Assembly (NCBI GenBank): GCA_031404155.1
Contig: JANNGZ010000079.1
Coordinates: 1-10,682 of the forward strand
Source: JANNGZ01 sp031404155
GTDB lineage: Bacteria; Pseudomonadota; Gammaproteobacteria; Burkholderiales; Burkholderiaceae_C
Direction of reading: 5' to 3'
Length of the DNA: 10,682 nucleotides
Made by a program: the position numbers and the translations under genes
The notes under the pieces: model-generated
Databases searched by the model: none
What the model saw: only the letters and a program-made list of their open reading frames with translations
Told to the model about the DNA's origin: nothing
Part shown: positions 5,841 to 10,682 of the stretch, one piece after another
How positions within the stretch are numbered: the first letter of the stretch is position 1
Layout: every line of letters starts with the position of its first letter

Positions 5841-6458
5841 ATGAGCGACTACGAGATCGAACCCAACCCGGCTGTCATTCGCCGCGCCGCGCCGGAAAGC
5901 GACAACACACCGCTCACCGCGCGAGTGTCGCGAGCGGAAGGCGACGGCAGCAGGGGCCTGGCCGCCGACCCCGCCGACCCCGCAGAGGCAGCGCTTGAGC
6001 AGGCGTTGGATGCGATGCGCTTCGCGTTCCGGGCCAGTGGTGGCATCGCAACCGCGCAGCACATGGCCCGCCTGATGGAAGACCAGGGCCGCAGCTACTT
6101 CATGAGCCTGGAAAAGCTGATCGCCACCGGCGCGGTGTTCGGCTTCGCCTGGCAGCGCAACTTCTGGTTGCCGATGTTTCAGTTCGACCCGCTGAAGCTG
6201 TCGGTCAAACCCGGCTCGCGAGCGGTGCTCGCCGAGCTGATCACCGAATTCGACGGCTGGGGCCTGGCACTCTGGTTCGCACAGGCCAACAAGGCCTTGA
6301 ACGAAACCCGGCCGGTGGACCTGCTCGAGAGCGACCTGCCGGCGGTGGTGAGCGCTGCTCGAGGCGAGCGGCTCTCGCGGCAGAACAAGACATTCCCGCT
6401 GGCGCTGAGCGGGTACGCCATTCGCCTGCGAAAGCCGCAGCTCAACGCGACGCGGTGA
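5841..6458 (+). CDS. MbcA/ParS/Xre antitoxin-like protein, orphan
   Basis: 205 residues from ATG 5841; GGGACGGAC ahead of it is only a weak ribosome site. After a polar, probably disordered head (1-45), residues 48-100 are helical (LEQALDAMRFAFRASGGIA and a following HMARLMEDQGRSYF). Residues 101-173 resemble the toxin-binding domain of MbcA/ParS/Xre antitoxins: WQRNFWLPMFQF (104-115), a helix AVLAELI (128-134), GWGLALWF (139-146), ANKALNETRPVDLLE (149-163) and PAVVSAA (167-173). In that family the domain binds and neutralises RES-type NAD-degrading toxins. No RES toxin is encoded beside it: the downstream gene is convergent and encodes an L,D-transpeptidase. It may therefore be a solo regulator, a lone antitoxin, or a family member with another job. 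Its end overlaps the convergent gene by 17 bp. Confidence 0.65.
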   Translation: MSDYEIEPNPAVIRRAAPESDNTPLTARVSRAEGDGSRGLAADPADPAEAALEQALDAMRFAFRASGGIATAQHMARLMEDQGRSYFMSLEKLIATGAVFGFAWQRNFWLPMFQFDPLKLSVKPGSRAVLAELITEFDGWGLALWFAQANKALNETRPVDLLESDLPAVVSAARGERLSRQNKTFPLALSGYAIRLRKPQLNATR

Positions 6459-7350
6459 ACGCGGTGCAACCCGGCCAGGCGCAGGCCGGCGCGGCACCTG
6501 CCGCAACAGCACCAGCCAGCCCGGCACCGGAGCCGCGGGCGAAGCGCTCACGGTGCGCGGCGGCCACGTCGTAGGAGCCGAAGACCTGTTGCGCGGGGCG
6601 CGTTTCGGGCAACACGTAAACCACGGCACGGCGGTTCGCAAACGCTGGTAGGACATGGCTTTCGAAGAAGGCCACCGGCAGGTTGATGCAGCCGTAGGAG
6701 ATGCGGTTGTCGGCGATGCTGGGCGTGGTCAGGCGCTGGGCGCGGCGCTCCAGCGGATAGTTGTTGCGCACCCGGTGCATCGAGACGGCGGCTTCGTAGT
6801 CGACCCAGACCACGTCTTCGCCCGCCGAGTTGCGGCCGCGTTCGGCCAGGAAGCGCCCGGCGGGCGTGGTGCGCTCATGCGGCAACACTTGCTCCATCGG
6901 CCGCGTGCCGATGCCGGGCACCGATTCGTCGCCGGGCGCCGAACCCAGCAGCACCGGGCTGGACCCACGCAGCCGTGCCTCGGCATCGAAAACATAGACG
7001 ACCGCCGAGGGCTTGTCGACGATAAAAAAGCTCGCACCCTGGTTGTTGCGCGAATCGGCCACCCAGTCGGCCACATGGCGCGCGTCGGCTGAGGGCTGGT
7101 GCAATGCGAAGTCGGCGAAGCGCGGTCCGCTGTCGCCGCGGTACTGCTCCTCGAGTGTCGGCCCGGGGGCTGCCGTGGTCACCGGCGCCGAGCCGATGCG
7201 GCCGGTGCCGAGTACCGGCGGAATGAACAGCGTGAGGACGGCCGCTGCGGCGAGGACGCCGTTGCGAAACACCTCGAACATCTCGGCGCGGCGCGTTGGT
7301 GCTTTCGACGGCGCACTGGGCGTCACGCTCGGTTCGATGTGTGGATCCAT
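6442..7350 (-). CDS. L,D-transpeptidase (YkuD domain)
   Basis: 302 residues from ATG 7350-7348. Residues 29-49 (RNGVLAAAAVLTLFIPPVLGT) form a signal anchor or signal peptide. A YkuD-type catalytic region spans about 105-250: FFIVDKPSAVVYVFDAEARL, H192 in MHRVR, and S219-Y-G-C221-I-N223, with C221 the expected nucleophile. Members of the family form 3-3 cross-links in peptidoglycan or attach proteins to it, in the periplasm. The spacing between start and domain is longer than in minimal enzymes, and the C-terminal 45 residues are Ala/Gly-rich and outside the domain. No good ribosome site precedes the chosen ATG; M24 (ATG 7281-7279) is an alternative that still keeps the membrane helix. It ends 17 bp inside the convergent antitoxin-like gene. 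A hairpin behind the upstream gene suggests separate transcription. Confidence 0.88.
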   Translation of the reverse strand: MDPHIEPSVTPSAPSKAPTRRAEMFEVFRNGVLAAAAVLTLFIPPVLGTGRIGSAPVTTAAPGPTLEEQYRGDSGPRFADFALHQPSADARHVADWVADSRNNQGASFFIVDKPSAVVYVFDAEARLRGSSPVLLGSAPGDESVPGIGTRPMEQVLPHERTTPAGRFLAERGRNSAGEDVVWVDYEAAVSMHRVRNNYPLERRAQRLTTPSIADNRISYGCINLPVAFFESHVLPAFANRRAVVYVLPETRPAQQVFGSYDVAAAHRERFARGSGAGLAGAVAAGAAPACAWPGCTAFTASR

Positions 7351-7454
7351 GGTTTTCGCGATCCGCGGTCCGGCTCACGCAGCGCCACGCGGCGCGAGGG
7401 TTTGCCAACGAGATGCGCCGCCGACCGGGTTGCCCCGCGCGGCGGCGCCGTCTT

Positions 7455-7480
7455 CACACGGGCTTTTTGACGCCCGTGTG
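7455..7480 (-). terminator. Terminator hairpin after the Thr-rich protein gene
   Basis: CACACGGGC (7455-7463) and GCCCGTGTG (7472-7480) form a perfect 9-bp stem with an 8-base loop, 9 bp beyond the stop of the gene at 7490. There is no T-run on the minus strand; on the plus strand GTTTT appears shortly after. Confidence 0.65.
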
Positions 7481-7489
7481 TCGACGTTT

Positions 7490-7906
7490 TCAGTTGCGGT
7501 CGGTGCGCGTGTCACGTTCGGTGGACATCGTGCTCGAGTCGCTCGACTTGCCGCCCGAGGGCGTGGTGGTCGTGCTCGACGGCATCGTGGTGGTGCTCGA
7601 CGGCGTGGTGACCGTGGCGGACGGCGTGGTCACGGTGGCCGACGGCGTGGTCGTCGTGGTGGTCGAGGGCATCGTCGTGGTCGACGGGGTGGTCGTGGTC
7701 GACGGCGTGGTCATCGGGGTCGTGCCGCTGGTCGAGGGCTCGATCGCGGTGGTCGACGGCGGCGGTGTCGTCTGGTTCGCGGCCGGAGTCGACGGGCCCG
7801 GGCCGGTGCCGGCGGGCGCTGCCGGCGACTGCGCCACGGCCAGGCCGATGGCGCCGACAACCGACACGGCGACAGCGGCGGTGGCAAGAAACTTGGATGT
7901 GTTCAT
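7490..7906 (-). CDS. Secreted Thr/Ser/Pro-rich repeat protein
   Basis: 138 residues from ATG 7906-7904, with AAGGA 7 bases upstream. Residues 1-25 are a clear signal peptide (MNTSKFLATAAVAVSVVGAI then GLAVA), with likely cleavage after AVA. The mature protein is almost entirely low complexity: threonine runs broken by PS or PSS, with repeating units such as TTPSATV and TTMPSST, then a polar tail rich in Ser, Asp and Arg. It should be exported and unfolded, perhaps a periplasmic or surface linker, but no function is recognised. The opposite strand is also open across it (valine-rich), which is a by-product of the repeats. It lies between the glycine-zipper gene and the L,D-transpeptidase gene on the same strand. 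Confidence 0.72.
   Translation of the reverse strand: MNTSKFLATAAVAVSVVGAIGLAVAQSPAAPAGTGPGPSTPAANQTTPPPSTTAIEPSTSGTTPMTTPSTTTTPSTTTMPSTTTTTTPSATVTTPSATVTTPSSTTTMPSSTTTTPSGGKSSDSSTMSTERDTRTDRN
7557..7719. repeat. Degenerate minisatellite inside the Thr-rich gene
   Basis: Successive units begin with GACGGCGTGGT-like sequence on the plus strand, about 21 bp each at first, then 24 and 18 bp. All lengths are multiples of three, so the reading frame is preserved. They encode the Thr/Pro/Ser heptads, and copy-number change by slippage or recombination is plausible. Confidence 0.7.
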
Positions 7907-7958
7907 GGGGTGATCCTTGGAGTTGAGAAGAGGGAGCTAAAGAGCGAAAGCGTGAACC

Positions 7959-7973
7959 GGTTGCCGGGCAACC
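7959..7973. terminator. Hairpin between the glycine-zipper and Thr-rich genes
   Basis: GGTTGCC and GGCAACC are perfect 7-bp arms around a single G. The hairpin lies about 100 bp past the stop of the glycine-zipper gene and 53 bp before the Thr-rich start, so it could be a weak terminator or a leader structure. The one-base loop means the closing pairs must open when it folds as RNA. Confidence 0.3.
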
Positions 7974-8072
7974 CGGACCCAGCAAAGAGTAGGTGGGCCC
8001 CGGCGCCAGCGAGATAGGTCGGTGACGGATATGCCTGTAGGACTACGCCGGGTCTGCCTCGTGGGTGACGGC

Positions 8073-8597
8073 CTATTTGCCGTCGCGGTCCGAGTCGCCC
8101 GGGGTGGCGCGCTCGACGGTGTCGCTCAGGCGGGTCCAGGCGTCGCGGGTGGCGTGTTTCGCCTTGTCCCAGTCGAGGCTGGAATTGCCGCGTGTGCTGC
8201 CCCAGTCGCGCCCGAGTTCGGGCTCGGCTTCGTCGAAGTTGCGGCCCGGGTTCTGGCTGAACGAGTCGACGCCATAGCGGTACGCGGGTGCGTATTCCTC
8301 ATAGCTCTTGTCGTCCTCGGCGTAGGGGCGGTCCTTGTAGTTTTCGCGCCAGTACGCGTCTTCGACTTTCGGGTCGATCGCCTTGGCCACTTCATTGCCG
8401 GCCATGCCGCCGACGATGGCGCCGGCCACGGCGCCGACCACGGTGCCGACCGGGCCGGCCACGGTGCCGGCGGCTGCGCCCGCGGCCGCGCCGCCGAGCA
8501 GGGCGCCGACGCCGGTGCCGACAGGGTGGGAGACGACGGCGTCGCTGACCGAGCCGGGTTTGACGTCGCTGTCGATCTTGGTATCACGAGCATTCAT
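8073..8597 (-). CDS. Glycine-zipper domain protein
   Basis: 174 residues from ATG 8597-8595, with AAGGA 6 bases upstream. Residues 25-68 form a dense glycine-zipper segment (PVGTGVGALLGGAAAGAAAG, then GPVGTVVGAVAGAIVGGMAG), the small-residue helix-packing pattern found in envelope-associated and stress proteins. The rest is soluble and strongly charged: acidic, Tyr-rich (KDRPYAEDDKSYEEYAPAYR, 88-107), then a helical region 143-163. No standard signal peptide precedes the zipper, so topology is unclear. Similar proteins are common in Burkholderiales beside GlsB/CsbD-like stress genes, and the next gene upstream here is GlsB-like, 59 bp away on the same strand, so co-transcription is likely. 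The biochemical role is unknown. Confidence 0.85.
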   Translation of the reverse strand: MNARDTKIDSDVKPGSVSDAVVSHPVGTGVGALLGGAAAGAAAGTVAGPVGTVVGAVAGAIVGGMAGNEVAKAIDPKVEDAYWRENYKDRPYAEDDKSYEEYAPAYRYGVDSFSQNPGRNFDEAEPELGRDWGSTRGNSSLDWDKAKHATRDAWTRLSDTVERATPGDSDRDGK

Positions 8598-8656
8598 TTT
8601 GCGTCCTTGGGTGTGGAGAGAGGGTGGTTGGGTTGACGTGTGGCGCAGAGAGCGGA

Positions 8657-8926
8657 TCAGGTGACCCGGCCTCGGCGTATCAGGTTGACGATGGCGAGCA
8701 GGATCGCGGCGCCGACAAACGAGACGAACAAGGCGGGCAAACTGAAGTTGCTCTGGTTGATCGTTCCCGCACCTACCAGCGGCGAGATGAACCAGCCGCC
8801 GATCATGGCGCCGACGATGCCGACGATCACGTTCAGGAAGATGCCCTGTTGTCCGTCGGTCTTCATCATGATGCTGGCGAGCCAGCCGATGACGCCGCCA
8901 ACGATGAGCCAGATGATGATGTTCAT
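8657..8926 (-). CDS. GlsB/YeaQ/YmgE family small membrane protein
   Basis: 89 residues from ATG 8926-8924, with GGAG 5 bases upstream. Three hydrophobic segments are visible: 3-20 (IIIWLIVGGVIGWLASIM), 30-48 (FLNVIVGIVGAMIGGWFIS) and 64-83 (PALFVSFVGAAILLAIVNLI), ending in a basic tail RRGRVT. The motif GGVIGWLAS plus GxxxNxxVGIVGAxxGGW is the signature of this family, often annotated as transglycosylase-associated protein and tied to general stress. The length is typical (80-90 residues). A longer open frame upstream to 9925 is only the shadow of the divergent phospholipase gene. It is probably co-transcribed with the glycine-zipper gene. Confidence 0.93.
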   Translation of the reverse strand: MNIIIWLIVGGVIGWLASIMMKTDGQQGIFLNVIVGIVGAMIGGWFISPLVGAGTINQSNFSLPALFVSFVGAAILLAIVNLIRRGRVT

Positions 8927-9064
8927 GCGTACTCCAAAAAGAAGAAAAATGGTTGAGATGGAACTGGGAAAGTTGATGTCCATTGCCATGTAACGCAATG
9001 TGAGAGCAAGCCTATGCGGCGGCACGGCCGAGCGCCATTCCGAACCGGCGCTTTTGCGGCATGA

Positions 9065-9079
9065 CAAGGCGCCGCCTTG
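9065..9079. repeat. Short inverted repeat near the phospholipase start
   Basis: CAAGGCG and CGCCTTG are perfect 7-bp arms around one base, directly ahead of the alternative ATG at 9080. They contain the only AAGG near that start, so folding could mask it. If 9155 is the true start this lies in the leader. Confidence 0.35.
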
Positions 9080-9154
9080 ATGTCGGATGCGGCCTACGCA
9101 ATAACGGCGCGCAGCACGACAGGCAGGCTCGCGCGGCAGCCACAGAATCGACGG

Positions 9155-10468
9155 ATGGCGAAGCCGCTTGAAAAGAATCCCAAACCCAAAGGACGCTGGC
9201 GGCTGTCCTGGATCCTGGCCGGCACGGTGGCGCTTACCGTGGCCGCGGTGCTCGTCGGCATGAACTTCGTCAGCGGCGAGAAAAAAATCGAGCGGCGCAT
9301 CGAGCGGCTGTACAGCCTGGAGGATCCGCGCTTCCGGCAGGAACTCGGTGTCCTGCTCGGCCCGCAGTTCCTGCCCGGCAACCGCCATCAGGCGCTGCAC
9401 AACGGCGATCAAATTTTCCCTGCGATGCTGGCCGCAATACGCAGCGCGCGCAGCACGATCACCTTCGAAACCTACATCTACTGGTCGGGCGACATCGGCC
9501 GCGAATTTGCCGAGGCGCTGGCCGAGCGCGCGCGCCAGGGCGTGGGTGTGCATGTGCTGCTCGACTGGGTGGGCAGCGCCAAGGTGGCCGACAGCCTGGT
9601 CAACACGATGTCGGCCGCGGGCGTGCAGGTGCGCAAGTTCCACCCGCCGCACTGGTCGCACCTCGGGCGCTTCAACAACCGCACCCACCGCAAGCTGCTG
9701 GTGGTCGACGGCCGCATTGGGTTCACAGGCGGTGTCGGCATCGCGCCGCTGTGGACCGGGAATGCGCAAGACCCCGAACATTGGCGCGACAGCCACTTCC
9801 AGGTCGAGGGCCCGGTGGTGGCGCAAATGCAGGCGGTGTTCCTGGACAACTGGATCAAGGTCACCGGCGACGTGCTGCATGGCGCCGAATACTTTCCAGC
9901 GCTGGCGCCGGTGGGCCCGCAGCACGCGCAGATGTTCAGCAGCTCACCCAGCGGCGGCAGCGAAAGCATGCAGCTGATGTACCTGATGGCGATCACCGCG
10001 GCGACGCAGTCGATCGACCTCGCCGCAGCCTACTTCGTGCCCGATGCGCTGGTCACGCGCACGCTCGTCGCGGCGATGCAGCGCGGCGTCAAGCTGCGCA
10101 TCGTGGTGCCGGGCGAGCACATCGACAGCGACGTGGTGCGCAGCGCCTCACGCGCCGGCTGGGGCCCTTTGCTTGCCGCCGGAGCGCTCATCGCCGAGTA
10201 CCAGCCGACGATGTTCCACTGCAAGGTGATGATCGTCGACGGCCTGCTCGTCTCGGTCGGTTCCACCAACTTCGACAACCGCTCGTTTCGCTTGAACGAC
10301 GAGGCCACCTTGAACATCCTGGACGCCGCGTTCGCGCAGGAACAGCGCGCTGTCTTCGAGGCCGACCTGGCGCTGTCGCGCCCGGTCACACTGGCGTTAT
10401 GGCAGGCACGCCCCTGGCACGAAAAACTCGGCGAGCGCGTGGCCGCATTGATCGGTGCGCAACTGTGA
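9155..10468 (+). CDS. Cardiolipin synthase / phospholipase D-family protein
   Basis: 437 residues from ATG 9155. One membrane helix at 17-39 (LSWILAGTVALTVAAVLVG) is followed by GEKKIERRIERLYSL and two phospholipase D domains. Each carries the catalytic HxKxxxxD motif: H178, K180, D185 (THRKLLVVDGRIGFTGGVGI) and H355, K357, D362 (FHCKVMIVDGLLVSVGSTNF). Enzymes of this kind join phosphatidyl groups to make cardiolipin at the inner membrane; the ClsB/ClsC-like branch is likely, but substrate cannot be read from sequence. The start is uncertain: ATG 9080 gives 25 extra residues and has AAGG about 10 bases upstream, whereas 9155 lacks a good ribosome site but begins where family similarity is expected. 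It diverges from the GlsB-like gene and may share a stress-responsive intergenic region. Confidence 0.9.
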   Translation: MAKPLEKNPKPKGRWRLSWILAGTVALTVAAVLVGMNFVSGEKKIERRIERLYSLEDPRFRQELGVLLGPQFLPGNRHQALHNGDQIFPAMLAAIRSARSTITFETYIYWSGDIGREFAEALAERARQGVGVHVLLDWVGSAKVADSLVNTMSAAGVQVRKFHPPHWSHLGRFNNRTHRKLLVVDGRIGFTGGVGIAPLWTGNAQDPEHWRDSHFQVEGPVVAQMQAVFLDNWIKVTGDVLHGAEYFPALAPVGPQHAQMFSSSPSGGSESMQLMYLMAITAATQSIDLAAAYFVPDALVTRTLVAAMQRGVKLRIVVPGEHIDSDVVRSASRAGWGPLLAAGALIAEYQPTMFHCKVMIVDGLLVSVGSTNFDNRSFRLNDEATLNILDAAFAQEQRAVFEADLALSRPVTLALWQARPWHEKLGERVAALIGAQL

Positions 10469-10565
10469 CGAAGCGCCGGCGCAGCCCGAGCTGGGCAAAG
10501 GCGATGCAGCGCAGCTGGGTGGCGATGACGCGCAGCGCGATGACCTCGGGGGCACGCGCGGTGGG

Positions 10566-10682
10566 TCAGTCGGTGCGCAGATCGGTGGCCGGTGCACTCA
10601 AGTCGGCGACCACGAGGAGTTTGCGCACGTCGCTCCTTGCCAGCCACTCGGCGTACGCAGCGACGATGGCGACCACGTCGGC
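10566..10682 (-). CDS. C-terminal fragment of an unidentified protein, possibly an alpha/beta hydrolase
   Basis: The minus strand is open from the window edge to TGA 10568-10566, giving the last 38 residues. The stretch ADVVAIVAAYAEWLARSDVR then KLLVVADLSAP resembles the helix and strand (AYAxWLxxSDVPKL) near the end of haloalkane dehalogenase-like hydrolases, but the PGA motif and the usual C-terminus that should follow are absent. It could be a shortened or degraded copy. After the TGA the same frame stays open and GC-rich at third positions for about another 90 bases. It converges on the phospholipase gene. The evidence is thin because most of the gene lies outside. Confidence 0.4.
   Translation of the reverse strand, partial: ADVVAIVAAYAEWLARSDVRKLLVVADLSAPATDLRTD

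Noticed and set aside
5517..6656. 379-residue minus-strand open frame
   Set aside because: It overlaps the antitoxin-like gene on the other strand, and its translation shows no domain.
7557..7719. Possible CRISPR array
   Set aside because: Units are adjacent, degenerate and multiples of three within a coding frame, with no unique spacers.
7296..7913. Valine-rich plus-strand frame opposite the Thr-rich gene
   Set aside because: It lacks a signal peptide or ribosome site; the minus-strand frame has both, so this is a by-product of the repeats.
8657..9925. 422-residue minus-strand extension of the GlsB-like gene
   Set aside because: Everything upstream of 8926 is the antisense of the phospholipase gene or intergenic; the short start has a good ribosome site and the right family length.

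Overview
The window is very GC-rich. Its genes look betaproteobacterial, most likely from a Burkholderiales lineage of the Rubrivivax/Leptothrix/Methylibium kind. That placement rests on overall protein resemblance, GC-rich third codon positions and purine-rich ribosome binding sites; no marker gene is present to confirm it.

Left part (1-2655). The left edge lies inside a large minus-strand gene whose N-terminal ~596 residues read as a cyclic beta-1,2-glucan synthase (NdvB family). Just upstream of its start codon is a 270-bp non-coding element (1798-2067) bounded by perfect 26-bp inverted repeats and holding an internal long imperfect hairpin. It looks like a MITE-type repeat. Its other end supplies the stop codon of a small minus-strand membrane-protein gene (2065-2307). 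A 348-bp divergent intergenic region follows, with two short palindromes.

Middle part (2656-6458). In order: a stand-alone PAS-like sensor-domain protein (+), an iron-type superoxide dismutase sodB (+), an unrecognised coiled-coil protein (-), a small proline/alanine-rich lipoprotein (+), a second small lipoprotein (-) with a strong hairpin in its leader, and an orphan MbcA/ParS/Xre antitoxin-like protein (+). Convergent pairs are separated by GC-rich hairpins that probably act as terminators.

Right part (6442-10682). Four minus-strand genes follow one another: an L,D-transpeptidase, a secreted Thr/Ser/Pro-rich repeat protein, a glycine-zipper protein and a GlsB/YeaQ/YmgE-type membrane protein. 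Diverging from them is a cardiolipin synthase/phospholipase D-family enzyme (+). At the right edge is the last 38 codons of a minus-strand gene that may be an alpha/beta hydrolase.

Together the recognisable genes point to envelope and stress physiology: periplasmic glucan, peptidoglycan cross-linking, cardiolipin, superoxide removal, lipoproteins and glycine-zipper/GlsB proteins. No complete mobile element with a transposase, CRISPR array, rRNA or tRNA was seen, and no clear new multi-gene system. The least explained structures are the 270-bp inverted-repeat element, the orphan antitoxin-like gene, the leader hairpin at 5610-5634 and the repeat-rich secreted protein.
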